A stretch of DNA of 64,000 bases from Peribacillus frigoritolerans_B (lineage in GTDB: Bacteria > Bacillota > Bacilli > Bacillales > DSM-1321). Each line of letters opens with the position of its first letter. The first letter of the stretch is position 1. Shown piece by piece: positions 52,021 to 60,754 of this stretch. The stretch is taken from NCBI RefSeq assembly GCF_044762665.1, contig NZ_JBIWES010000001.1, positions 434,001-498,000 of the forward strand. Reading direction: 5' to 3'. Both the position numbers and the translations under genes were made by a program. The notes beneath the pieces are model-generated. The model searched no databases. It was given only the letters and a program-made list of their open reading frames with translations, and was not told where the DNA came from.

Positions 52021-52062
52021 CTCCTGGAAAAGCAGCCCGTTCAGGCACTTTTCCAGAAAGCA
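52021..52062 (-). repeat. Hairpin in the icd-mdh intercistronic region
   Basis: CTGGAAAAG and CTTTTCCAG, 9-bp perfect arms around a 15-base loop, without a T run. It may be an mRNA stabiliser or processing site rather than a terminator. Confidence 0.5.
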
Positions 52063-52071
52063 TATAATGAA

Positions 52072-53343
52072 TTATTTAAGGTTTTTGATAAGCTCGTCTG
52101 CGAACTCAGAACATTTAACTTCCGTTGCACCTTCCATTAGGCGGGCAAAGTCGTATGTAACAACTTTAGAAGCGATTGTTTGTTCCACTGATTTAGTGAT
52201 GCTGTTTGCAGCTTCGTTCCAACCAAGGTGCTCAAGTAAAAGAACGCCTGAAAGAAGAACTGAAGATGGGTTAACTTTATCAAGACCAGCATATTTAGGA
52301 GCCGTTCCGTGAGTTGCTTCGAAGATGGCATGTCCAGTTTCGTAGTTGATGTTTGCTCCTGGAGCGATACCGATTCCGCCAACTTGTGCAGCTAATGCAT
52401 CAGAAATGTAATCTCCGTTCAAGTTCATTGTTGCAACAACATCAAACTCTTTAGGACGAGTCAGGATTTGTTGTAAGAAGATATCAGCAATGGAATCTTT
52501 AACGATGATTTTGCCTTCAGCTTCAGCAGCAGATTGTGCTTTGTTAGCAGCTTCAGTGCCTTCAGCATCTTTAATTTTGTCATATTGGTTCCATGTGAAC
52601 ACTTTATCGGCGAATTCTTGTTCTGCAACTTCATAACCCCAAGTTTTGAATGCACCTTCAGTGAATTTCATGATGTTACCTTTATGAACAAGCGTTAATG
52701 ACTTACGGCCTTCTTTGATCGCATAGTTAAGTGCAGAGCGAACAAGACGTTTTGTTCCTTCTTCGGAAATCGGTTTAATTCCGATACCTGAAGTTTCAGG
52801 GAAACGAATTTTTTGAACACCGAATTCATTTTGTAGGAATTCGATTAATTTCTTGGCTTCGTCAGAACCTTTTGCATATTCGATACCAGCATAGATGTCT
52901 TCAGTGTTTTCACGGAAGATGACCATGTCAGTGTCTTCTGGACGTTTAACTGGTGAAGGTACACCTTCAAAGTAACGTACTGGACGAAGACATACGAATA
53001 AGTCCAATACTTGACGCAATGCAACGTTCAATGAGCGGATACCGCCACCGATTGGAGTTGTAAGAGGTCCTTTAATAGCGATTAGATATTCGTTAATGAC
53101 ATCAAGAGTTTCTTGTGGAAGCCATTCGCCCGTTTGGTCAAATGCTTTTTGTCCAGCTAAAACTTCTTTCCATTCGATTTTCTTTTCGCCATTGTAAGCT
53201 TTTTCAACTGCTGCGTCTAAAACGCGGGATGCTGCAGCCCAGATATCAGGACCGATTCCGTCTCCCTCAATATAAGGAACGATTGGGTTGTTTGGTACGT
53301 TAAGAACACCGTTAGTAACTGTGATTTTTTGGCTTTGTGTCAT
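52072..53343 (-). CDS. icd: Isocitrate dehydrogenase (NADP)
   Basis: 423 residues from the ATG at 53341-53343, after GGAGG at 8 bases; the frame open to 53388 is rejected. The substrate loop TPIGGGIRSLNVALRQVLDL contains the Ser that binds isocitrate and in E. coli is phosphorylated; YIEGDGIGPDIWAA and VATMNLNGDYISDALAAQVG are further signatures. It converts isocitrate to 2-oxoglutarate. Because aceA and aceB are present in this window, isocitrate is a true branch point here. Confidence 0.97.
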   Translation of the reverse strand: MTQSQKITVTNGVLNVPNNPIVPYIEGDGIGPDIWAAASRVLDAAVEKAYNGEKKIEWKEVLAGQKAFDQTGEWLPQETLDVINEYLIAIKGPLTTPIGGGIRSLNVALRQVLDLFVCLRPVRYFEGVPSPVKRPEDTDMVIFRENTEDIYAGIEYAKGSDEAKKLIEFLQNEFGVQKIRFPETSGIGIKPISEEGTKRLVRSALNYAIKEGRKSLTLVHKGNIMKFTEGAFKTWGYEVAEQEFADKVFTWNQYDKIKDAEGTEAANKAQSAAEAEGKIIVKDSIADIFLQQILTRPKEFDVVATMNLNGDYISDALAAQVGGIGIAPGANINYETGHAIFEATHGTAPKYAGLDKVNPSSVLLSGVLLLEHLGWNEAANSITKSVEQTIASKVVTYDFARLMEGATEVKCSEFADELIKNLK

Positions 53344-53370
53344 GTCTCTTACCTCCGATTCAAATTCAAA

Positions 53371-53421
53371 GGTTAGATGGCCTGCCATTTTAATGAGGCA
53401 GAACCACTAACCTTTTTTACT
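53371..53421. repeat. Long hairpin in the citZ-icd gap
   Basis: AAAGGTTAG...GGCCTGCC pairs with GGCAG...CCACTAACCTTTT around an A/T-rich loop. The T run is on the plus strand only, so on the transcribed strand it would be a structured leader or processing element of icd rather than a standard terminator. Confidence 0.5.
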
Positions 53422-53484
53422 CACATCTATTAATTTACTACAAATTCGATGAAATAAAAAATGATTTTTCGAAAAAACTTTTAA

Positions 53485-54600
53485 TTAGCGTTTTTCAATC
53501 GGTACATATTTTTGCATACCTGGTCCAACGTACTCTGCACGCGGACGGATAAGGCGGTTGTTTGAATATTGCTCAAGGATATGAGCGATCCAGCCTGAAG
53601 CACGGCTTACAGCAAAGATTGGTGTAAATAGGTCATGCTCGATACCTAAACTGTGGTATACGGAAGCAGAATAGAAATCCACGTTCGGCGGAAGATTTTT
53701 TTGACCGGTTACGATTTCATGAATTTTGATGGACATATCATAATATTGAGGTTGTCCAGTAAGTTCAGTCAGTTTTTGTGACATTTCTTTAAGGTGTTTA
53801 GCACGAGGATCACCTTTACGGTATACACGGTGACCAAAGCCCATGATTTTTTCTTTATTGGCTAATTTTTCGTTGATATATGGCTCAACGTTTTCAACTG
53901 AACCAATATCTGTAAGCATTTTCATGACTTGTTCGTTGGCTCCGCCATGAAGTGGCCCTTTTAAAGCACCGATGGCAGAAGTTACGCCAGAATAGATATC
54001 AGATAATGTAGCCACACAAACGCGTGCAGTGAATGTAGAAGCGTTTAATTCATGGTCAGCATGAAGAACCAATGCTTTGTTGAATGCTTCTTCTTCGATT
54101 GCCGTTGGTTCGTTACCGCTTAACATATATAAGAAGTTAGCAGCAAAGCTTAAATCTGTACGTGGAGCAACAGCTTCTTTCCCTTGACGGATGCGAGCGA
54201 AAGTTGTTACCAATGTAGGGATTTTTGCTTGGATGCGGATTGCTTTACGATAGTTAGCGTCTTCACTCATTACATCTGCTTCTTCATCATAGAGACCAAG
54301 AAGAGATACTGCAGTGCGAAGAGCTCCCATTGGATGTACTTTATCAATTGGGTATGTTTTGAAGTGATTAACCACTTCAGCTGGAATTTCAGCATTTTCA
54401 GCAAGTTGTTTAGTTAATTCTTCTAGTTGGCTTTTGTTCGGAAGAGCTCCGTGCCATAAAAGATAGATTACTTCCTCGAATGTTGCGTTCGAAGCCAAAT
54501 CATCGATGTCATAACCTACATACGTTAATGTGTCATCGATAATGGAGCTTACTGATGAAGTTGTTGCTACCACACCTTCAAGACCTTTTGTTGCTGTCAT
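53485..54600 (-). CDS. citZ: Citrate synthase
   Basis: 371 residues. Active-site His residues appear in LHADHELNASTFTARV and IMGFGHRVYRKGDPRAKHL, and the catalytic Asp region in NVDFYSASVYHSLGIEHDLF; GPLHGGANEQVMKML is the family signature. It condenses oxaloacetate with acetyl-CoA. AAAAGGAGAG precedes the ATG. It heads the citZ-icd-mdh operon; two cre-like boxes lie upstream. Confidence 0.97.
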   Translation of the reverse strand: MTATKGLEGVVATTSSVSSIIDDTLTYVGYDIDDLASNATFEEVIYLLWHGALPNKSQLEELTKQLAENAEIPAEVVNHFKTYPIDKVHPMGALRTAVSLLGLYDEEADVMSEDANYRKAIRIQAKIPTLVTTFARIRQGKEAVAPRTDLSFAANFLYMLSGNEPTAIEEEAFNKALVLHADHELNASTFTARVCVATLSDIYSGVTSAIGALKGPLHGGANEQVMKMLTDIGSVENVEPYINEKLANKEKIMGFGHRVYRKGDPRAKHLKEMSQKLTELTGQPQYYDMSIKIHEIVTGQKNLPPNVDFYSASVYHSLGIEHDLFTPIFAVSRASGWIAHILEQYSNNRLIRPRAEYVGPGMQKYVPIEKR

Positions 54601-54655
54601 ACTAAATCTCTCCTTTTCCTAGATATTCCCCTATGCCCTTGCTATTAGCGTATAA

Positions 54656-54670
54656 ATATAGCGCTTCCAA
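54656..54670 (-). promoter_or_regulatory. cre-like box near the citZ promoter (proximal)
   Basis: Minus strand TTGGAAGCGCTATAT fits the cre consensus WTGNAANCGNWNNCW with one mismatch. Confidence 0.45.
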
Positions 54671-54725
54671 GAAATTAGCTTTGTTAACAACCATCTATTT
54701 TTTAGCAGAAGACATACATCTTGTA

Positions 54726-54740
54726 TTGGAAGCGTTCACA
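54726..54740 (+). promoter_or_regulatory. cre box upstream of citZ (distal)
   Basis: TTGGAAGCGTTCACA matches the cre consensus at every position, 126 bp before citZ. CcpA repression of citZ is known in B. subtilis. The 539-bp gap 54601-55139 otherwise contains A/T-rich sequence with no gene that could be supported. Confidence 0.65.
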
Positions 54741-55139
54741 GAATATGACCCCAACAATAGTAAAATGTACGATAATCTTTAATACGAAATTCTAAAAATA
54801 ATGCTTGTAGCTATTCCTAGTGAGCGCTTGCTCAATAACTACATCTTTTTTTTAAGATTCCTCAAAAATATCAATGATATTCTGAATCCCATTTTTAATA
54901 AATCAGAGCAGTTACATGATTATTATAAACAATAAACACTTTTTTGGGAATGAAAAGCACTTAAAATGTGAAAAAATTATTATTTTATTAGAAAAATTAG
55001 CTACATATTCTCTTGCTTTTTTAATGCGATTCAAAACGTTTTTTTTAAAAAAAATGACCCAAAGCAGAATAAACGAAACATTAAATAGAAAATTTACAAC
55101 CCCGGCATTGACGGACTTTTCTCCCCTTAGCCACTCGCT

Positions 55140-55601
55140 TCATTTAAAAAAATTGAAGATCTGCATGCATAAATAAGCAATTCCCGCCCCGATTAACGGG
55201 CCGACAGCCACTCCTTTGAATAAGGCGACCGCAAGAATCGTCCCAAATACAAGGGCAGTGGTAATGTGCGGATCGTGCGACAGGAGTGTAATCCCATTTT
55301 TTGCTATGAGCGCAACAGCTATTCCAGATGCTAGTGCAATCCAGGCATAAGGAGATTTTATCGCGTCTCCGAGTTCCTTGAAACCTATCGCCCCGTTTGC
55401 TATGGGAATGAGTACGGAGATCGTGATGATCGTGACGCCCAAGTTGATTCCTTTCGCTTCCAGGTATGGAAACACTTTAGCGTCAAGGCCAATCAGTTTC
55501 ATGCTTAAAAGAAAACCCGCAGCCATGATCAGTGAGGTATTTTTCCCGAACCAACCGATTGCAGCAAGCAGAATTAAAAATACGACAGGACCGTTGATCA
55601 T
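55140..55601 (-). CDS. ytwI: DUF441 family membrane protein YtwI
   Basis: 153 residues with four membrane segments and Gly/Ala-rich helices (PVVFLILLAAIGWFGKNTSL, FGTILAVALFKGVAVGPLIG), typical of DUF441. Function is unknown. GAAGGTGAAGGG precedes the ATG. Between ytvI and citZ, as in B. subtilis. Confidence 0.87.
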   Translation of the reverse strand: MINGPVVFLILLAAIGWFGKNTSLIMAAGFLLSMKLIGLDAKVFPYLEAKGINLGVTIITISVLIPIANGAIGFKELGDAIKSPYAWIALASGIAVALIAKNGITLLSHDPHITTALVFGTILAVALFKGVAVGPLIGAGIAYLCMQIFNFFK

Positions 55602-55795
55602 TATCCCTTCACCTTCTTCCTTCTGTTTTTTGTTATTTTAACATAACAAACTCCCTTGTTCCTGGGAGAAAAATGATTTAAGGGAACGATGCATCTGCGG
55701 AAAAAATCCAAGCCGAAAGATGAAAGAATCTTTCCTTTCTTTTCCATCATCGTTACAATTATAATACAAACTTAATGGTTGAAGGAGGATATGAC

Positions 55796-56920
55796 TTGAA
55801 TCCGGTATATATGTATCGTTTCATTCGCTCTTTACTGGTCGTCGGAGGGATAATTTTAGGTGGAATTGCCTTGTTTTATTTATCTAAATATACATATCCA
55901 TTCATCATTGCCATGATAATCGCTTTCTTGATGAATCCCCTGGTCATTTTTTTCGAAAGGAAAGGGCGGCTGCCGCGGGGGTTGGCTGTATTCGTTTCCC
56001 TTTTGCTCATTTTCCTTTTATTTGCGGGTCTTATCACCTTACTGGTTACCGAAATCATTTCAGGGACCAATTACCTTGCCGGAGTCATCCCGAAACACAT
56101 TGAAACCATCGTGGATTATATAGAAACATACATCGCTACCACCGTCATCCCTTTATATAATCAAATAGCTGCCATGTTCAATAATTTGGATACCGAACAG
56201 CAAGACACGATCCTCAAGAATATCCAAAATATCGGTGAATCCATCACCACGGGAGTAAGCGGCTTCATTCAAGCTTTCTTGAAGAACATCCCCACAATCA
56301 TCGGGTGGTTTCCAACTACAGCAACGGCACTCCTTTTTACCCTGCTTGGCACGTTCTTCATCAGCAAGGATTGGGATACCTTTGGCCGCATGACCGGAAA
56401 AGTGTTGCCTGATAAGATATTTGCGGGTGCAAAGCGTTTATTCTGGGACCTAAAACGGGCTTTATTCGGGTTTATCCGGGCACAATTCACTCTTGTTTCA
56501 TTGACGACTGTCACGATTTTAATCGGATTCCTCATTTTGGGGGTGAATTATTCAATTACCATTGCCCTGATATGCGGACTTGTCGATATCATTCCCTATT
56601 TAGGGACAGGTACGATTTTCATTCCTTGGATCATCTTTGAATTCATCGCCGGGAATACAAGTCTCGCAATCGGTTTGTCCGTCCTATACATAATCGTCGT
56701 TGTCCAGCGTCAGCTAATTGAGCCAAAAGTACTTTCTTCCAGTATTGGTTTGGATCCGCTTGCCACTCTCATCGCCTTGTTCATCGGCTTCAAATTGATC
56801 GGTTTCCTAGGTCTGATTGCAGGACCTGTCGTACTTGTCATATTCAATACACTTTTGCGTGCCAATGTCTTCAAGGCCATATGGACTTTCATCATCGGGG
56901 ATACAAAAAAAACCAATTAA
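55796..56920 (+). CDS. ytvI: Sporulation integral membrane protein YtvI (AI-2E/PerM family)
   Basis: 374 residues from the TTG at 55796-55798 (MNPVYMYRFIRSLLVVGGII), 7 bases after AGGAGG; an ATG at 55775 overlaps that ribosome site and is rejected. Seven to eight membrane helices with a large amphipathic middle region (about 85-150) are as in the AI-2E transporter family. YtvI is linked to sporulation in Bacillus but its substrate is unknown. It is one of few plus-strand genes here and is divergent from ytwI. Confidence 0.9.
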   Translation: MNPVYMYRFIRSLLVVGGIILGGIALFYLSKYTYPFIIAMIIAFLMNPLVIFFERKGRLPRGLAVFVSLLLIFLLFAGLITLLVTEIISGTNYLAGVIPKHIETIVDYIETYIATTVIPLYNQIAAMFNNLDTEQQDTILKNIQNIGESITTGVSGFIQAFLKNIPTIIGWFPTTATALLFTLLGTFFISKDWDTFGRMTGKVLPDKIFAGAKRLFWDLKRALFGFIRAQFTLVSLTTVTILIGFLILGVNYSITIALICGLVDIIPYLGTGTIFIPWIIFEFIAGNTSLAIGLSVLYIIVVVQRQLIEPKVLSSSIGLDPLATLIALFIGFKLIGFLGLIAGPVVLVIFNTLLRANVFKAIWTFIIGDTKKTN

Positions 56921-56962
56921 GATAATCCAGACATCTATTAGCATTCACTCATTTCCATTTAA

Positions 56963-56993
56963 AAATCCGCCTCGGCTACAAGGCGGATCTTTG
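56963..56993. terminator. Terminator shared by ytvI and aceA
   Basis: ATCCGCCT-cggctaca-AGGCGGAT; the minus strand continues into TTTTTAAA, the plus strand into CTTTGGTTTT. Confidence 0.8.
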
Positions 56994-57007
56994 GTTTTAC
57001 GCTAAAA

Positions 57008-58294
57008 TTATTTTGACGTCTCGAATTGTTCTGTTTCAGTAGAACCTGCAAGTGCTGTTGTGGATGATGTTCCACCGGAAACGACTTGTGCCACTTCATC
57101 AAAGTAACCAGTTCCCACTTCACGCTGATGACGTGTTGCTGTATAGCCGTCCGGCTCACTAGCGAACTCCGCTTGTTGAAGTTCTGAGTATGCAGCCATG
57201 CCGCGATCTTTATAACCAAGAGCAAGGTTGAACATGCTATGATTCAATGAGTGGAAGCCTGCAAGTGTAACGAATTGGAATTTATAACCCAATTTACCCA
57301 ATTCCACTTGATAATTGGCAATCTCCTCATCACTTAATTTCGCTTTCCAGTTAAATGATGGGGAACAATTGTAAGCAAGCAATTTGCCCGGGAACTCTGC
57401 ATGGATAGCCTCGGCAAAGCGGCGAGCATCCGCTAGATTAGGTTCAGAAGTCTCACACCAGATAAGGTCGGCATATGGCGCATAAGCAAGGCCTCTTGCA
57501 ATGGCTTGGTCAAGACCTGCATTCGTGCGGTAGAATCCTTCTGGAGTCCTTTCACCAGTGATGAATGGTGCATCGACCGGATCAATATTATCGGTGATCA
57601 AATCTGCAGCATCAGCATCCGTACGGGCAATCAAGATGGTCGGTGTACCCATTACATCGGCTGCCAATCGGGCGGAAACTAAATTACGTACTGCCGTTTG
57701 GGTTGGAAGAAGGACTTTACCGCCTAGGTGACCGCACTTTTTCTCGGAAGAAAGCTGGTCTTCAAAATGAACGCCAGCCGCTCCAGCCTCGATCATGCCT
57801 TTCATTAATTCGAAGACGTTAAGGGAACCGCCAAAACCTGCTTCAGCATCCGCCACGATTGGAGCGAACCAATCGATATCATCTTTACCTTCAGCAAAGC
57901 TGATTTGGTCTGCACGCTGAAGTGTCTGATTAATGCGTTTAACAACTTGCGGCACGGAGTTGGCTGGATATAAACTTTGGTCAGGGTACATTTGCCCTGC
58001 GATGTTAGCATCTGCCGCCACTTGCCAGCCGCTTAAGTAGATTGCTTTTAAACCAGCTTTCACCTGCTGCATTGCTTGGTTACCAGTCAATGCTCCTAAT
58101 GCATTGATGAAATCCTCTGTATTTAATAGATTCCATAGCTTTTCGGAACCACGGCGTGCCAATGTTTGTTCAATATCGATGGAACCTCTTAGTTTAATTA
58201 CTTCTTCGGCCGTATAAGGACGTTTAATACCAGTCCACCGTGAGTCATTTTCCCAGCTTTGTTGTAATTTTTGCGCTCTCTCATTCATCATCAT
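57008..58294 (-). CDS. aceA: Isocitrate lyase
   Basis: 428 residues. The catalytic loop is SSEKKCGHLGGK, with KKCGH at 185-189; VADAEAGFGGSLNVFELMKG binds Mg and substrate. It splits isocitrate into glyoxylate and succinate. GGAGG lies before a run of three ATG codons, the first being best spaced. It is 36 bp after aceB and ends at a terminator, so aceB-aceA form an operon. B. subtilis lacks this bypass. Confidence 0.97.
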   Translation of the reverse strand: MMMNERAQKLQQSWENDSRWTGIKRPYTAEEVIKLRGSIDIEQTLARRGSEKLWNLLNTEDFINALGALTGNQAMQQVKAGLKAIYLSGWQVAADANIAGQMYPDQSLYPANSVPQVVKRINQTLQRADQISFAEGKDDIDWFAPIVADAEAGFGGSLNVFELMKGMIEAGAAGVHFEDQLSSEKKCGHLGGKVLLPTQTAVRNLVSARLAADVMGTPTILIARTDADAADLITDNIDPVDAPFITGERTPEGFYRTNAGLDQAIARGLAYAPYADLIWCETSEPNLADARRFAEAIHAEFPGKLLAYNCSPSFNWKAKLSDEEIANYQVELGKLGYKFQFVTLAGFHSLNHSMFNLALGYKDRGMAAYSELQQAEFASEPDGYTATRHQREVGTGYFDEVAQVVSGGTSSTTALAGSTETEQFETSK

Positions 58295-58329
58295 TTTTTC
58301 CTCCTAATTCATATTATATATTTTGAATA

Positions 58330-59922
58330 TTAAGATAATTTTCCGTATGCCGCGTTAGTTAAGAAATCTGCAAAGTCATCCGCTTCAATCAATTGTTCAA
58401 ATAGTTTAGTAGACTCTTCAAACTTTCCTGATTTGAAAGTTTCTTCCCCTACTTCCGATTTAATGACCGCCAATTCTTCTTCTTTGATTTGATGGAATAA
58501 TTCCTCGGTTATTTTCCTGCCATCTTCGAGAATGCCTTTTGGATGACGAATCCATTGCCAGACTTGAGCTCTTGAAATTTCAGCGGTTGCAGCATCTTCC
58601 ATTAAGTTATTGATAGGTGCCGCACCTCTGCCGCTTAACCATGAGGCGATATATTGGATGCCGACATTAATATTCGTCCTTAACCCTGCCTCTGTGATCG
58701 TTCCTTCCGGTACAGTCAGCAACTCTTGAGCTGTTACATGGACATCTTCCCGTTTCCGGAAAATTTGATTCGGTTTTGGGACGAGGAGGTCAAAAACCTC
58801 TTTTGCCGTGCTAACCATACCTGGGTGGGCGACCCATGTTCCATCATGACCATCTCTTGCTTCGCGTTCTTTATCTGCCTTTACTTTCGCAAAAGCCTCA
58901 TCGTTCTTAACCGGGTCATTTTTAACAGGAATTTGCGCGGCCATCCCGCCAATTGCAGGAGCATTACGAGTGTGACATGTTTTGATTGCCAGTAAGGAAT
59001 ACGCCCTCATGTTCGGGACAGTCATCGTGACCTGCTGCCGATCTGGGAAGATAACATCATCCGAGTGACGGAATTTTTTCAGGAAACTAAAGATATAATC
59101 CCAGCGGCCGCAGTTCAGGCCTGCCGAATGCTCTTTCAGCTCGTACAGAATTTCGTCCATTTCGAATGCAGCTAGAATCGTTTCTATCAAGACCGTTGCC
59201 TTGATGGTTCCTTGCGGAATTCTCAAATCGTTCTGTGCATATACGAATATTTCATTCCATAATCTTGCTTCGAGATGGCTTTCCATTTTTGGTAAGTAAA
59301 AGTATGGACCGCTTTGTTTTTCGACCAATGCTTTTGCGTTGTGGTAAAAGTACAGTCCAAAGTCAAAAATGCTGGCCGATATAGGCTGTCCATCCAATAG
59401 GACATGTTTTTCCTCCAAATGCCAGCCTCGTGGCCTTACCTTTAGGACAGCTGTTCTTTCATTTAATTCATACACTTTGCCATTTGGATTTTTAAAAGAA
59501 ATGGTTCCGCGGATTGCATCGCGCAGATTCAATTGGCCATCAATGCAATTCTCCCAAGTGGGTGAATTAGCATCTTCAAAGTCCGCCATGAATACATTGG
59601 CACCTGAGTTCAGGGCATTTATGATCATTTTACGATCAACAGGTCCAGTGATTTCAACCCTGCGGTCCTGCAAATCATTCGGGAGGGGCGCAATCGTCCA
59701 ATCACTTTCACGAATATGCTTCGTTTCTTCAAGGAAATCAGGAAGCTTGCCTTGATTCAGTTCTTCCTGAACGCTTTTCCGCCGTTCTAGAAGTTCTGCC
59801 CTTCTCCCACTGAAATGCCGTTCAATTCTTTCGATGAATTGAAGAGCTTCCGTTGTAAGTATTTGTTCATATCCTGGCTTAATGTTGCCTGTAATTTGTA
59901 AGCCTTTTGCTTCCGTAATCAT
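58330..59922 (-). CDS. aceB: Malate synthase A
   Basis: 530 residues from the ATG at 59920-59922, preceded by GGAGAGG; the frame open to 59946 is rejected. Family marks are LKVRPRGWHLEEKHVLLDGQ, the catalytic region GTIKATVLIETILAAFEMDE with Arg/Glu/Asp ligands, and the C-terminal acid in LMEDAATAEISRAQVWQWI. It condenses glyoxylate with acetyl-CoA to malate, completing the bypass with aceA. Confidence 0.97.
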   Translation of the reverse strand: MITEAKGLQITGNIKPGYEQILTTEALQFIERIERHFSGRRAELLERRKSVQEELNQGKLPDFLEETKHIRESDWTIAPLPNDLQDRRVEITGPVDRKMIINALNSGANVFMADFEDANSPTWENCIDGQLNLRDAIRGTISFKNPNGKVYELNERTAVLKVRPRGWHLEEKHVLLDGQPISASIFDFGLYFYHNAKALVEKQSGPYFYLPKMESHLEARLWNEIFVYAQNDLRIPQGTIKATVLIETILAAFEMDEILYELKEHSAGLNCGRWDYIFSFLKKFRHSDDVIFPDRQQVTMTVPNMRAYSLLAIKTCHTRNAPAIGGMAAQIPVKNDPVKNDEAFAKVKADKEREARDGHDGTWVAHPGMVSTAKEVFDLLVPKPNQIFRKREDVHVTAQELLTVPEGTITEAGLRTNINVGIQYIASWLSGRGAAPINNLMEDAATAEISRAQVWQWIRHPKGILEDGRKITEELFHQIKEEELAVIKSEVGEETFKSGKFEESTKLFEQLIEADDFADFLTNAAYGKLS

Positions 59923-59954
59923 GTTGCCTCTCCACATCCTTTCCAACTCTTCTA

Positions 59955-60017
59955 TGTTATAATACAGATGTTTTATTTCCTGTTTGTATTATATAACACG
60001 TTGCATAAATTTGTCAC
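59955..60017 (-). promoter_or_regulatory. aceBA promoter with overlapping inverted repeat
   Basis: Minus strand GTGACA (60012-60017), 18 bp, TATAAT (59988-59993). The -10 lies in one arm of an imperfect inverted repeat, TGTATTATATAACA (59985-59998) against TGTTATAATACA (59955-59966), which places the other arm near the transcript start. This is a typical repressor-site layout; the regulator is unknown. The 358-bp gap 59923-60280 also holds the hairpins at 60026-60056 and 60152-60183 and the fxsA terminator. Confidence 0.55.
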
Positions 60018-60151
60018 CAGTTTTTTCTAAAAAATCTAAAAAAAGATTTTTTAGCATGGAAAAGCCTGATTTACCAATGTTTCCAATGGTTAATCATACA
60101 CATTTCATTCTCGTGGAAATCATCATTCAATGGTGTAACAGGCAAAATCCG

Positions 60152-60183
60152 CTTTACATTGAAACTCCCATTTCAATGTAAAG
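60152..60183. repeat. Perfect 13-bp hairpin between fxsA and aceB
   Basis: CTTTACATTGAAA and TTTCAATGTAAAG pair around six bases, with no T run on either side. A second perfect stem, CTAAAAAATC/GATTTTTTAG, lies at about 60026-60056. Confidence 0.55.
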
Positions 60184-60240
60184 CAAAAAAGCACCCCCCA
60201 AAAAAATTGGATGCTCTTGCGGACCTTTTTTCCAGACCAA

Positions 60241-60278
60241 AAAGGCCGCCTAAAAGCTTGAGCCTTTAGACAGCCTTA
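60241..60278 (-). terminator. Terminator of the pfkA-pyk-fxsA run
   Basis: Minus strand AAGGCTGTCTAAAGG-ctcaag-CTTTTAGGCGGCC followed by TTTTTGG, directly after the fxsA stop. Confidence 0.8.
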
Positions 60279-60280
60279 TA

Positions 60281-60673
60281 TTATTTATGCCGAATGATGG
60301 TAACTTTCCCTTTATTCATCCTGTTCATGATAAACCGGATAACAATCGGTTTGAGGAGATTCCGGGTTGGCGGAAACACAAGGATCAATCCCATGATATC
60401 CGAGATGAGCCCAGGGGACAGCAACAGTGCAGCTCCGATAAAGATACAGATTCCATCAATGATTTCATTTCCTGGCATCATTCCGTAATGAATCTGTTCC
60501 TGTGCCTTTTTCCAAGTTTCCATCCCTTGCCGTTTAGCCAAATAGGCTCCGATCAAACCTGTGGCTACAATCAGGAACAGCGTTGGCCAAAAACCAATCA
60601 GATTGCCTGACAGCAAAAGGACAATAATTTCAACGACCGGCATCGCAATGATAAACATTAAAAAATATTTCAT
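60281..60673 (-). CDS. fxsA: FxsA-like membrane protein
   Basis: 130 residues with four hydrophobic segments and the FxsA motif FLIVATGLIGAYLAKRQGME near residue 35. FxsA overexpression in E. coli relieves F-plasmid exclusion of phage T7; the cellular role is unknown. GGAGGAATG precedes the ATG. It follows pyk by 81 bp on the same strand, as ytzA does in B. subtilis. Confidence 0.88.
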   Translation of the reverse strand: MKYFLMFIIAMPVVEIIVLLLSGNLIGFWPTLFLIVATGLIGAYLAKRQGMETWKKAQEQIHYGMMPGNEIIDGICIFIGAALLLSPGLISDIMGLILVFPPTRNLLKPIVIRFIMNRMNKGKVTIIRHK

Positions 60674-60754
60674 CTACATTCCTCCTGCACAGCCCATTTC
60701 TGGTGCGGTACATCCATCTTACCTCATTGGCACGGAATCAGCCAAAATTTCGTT

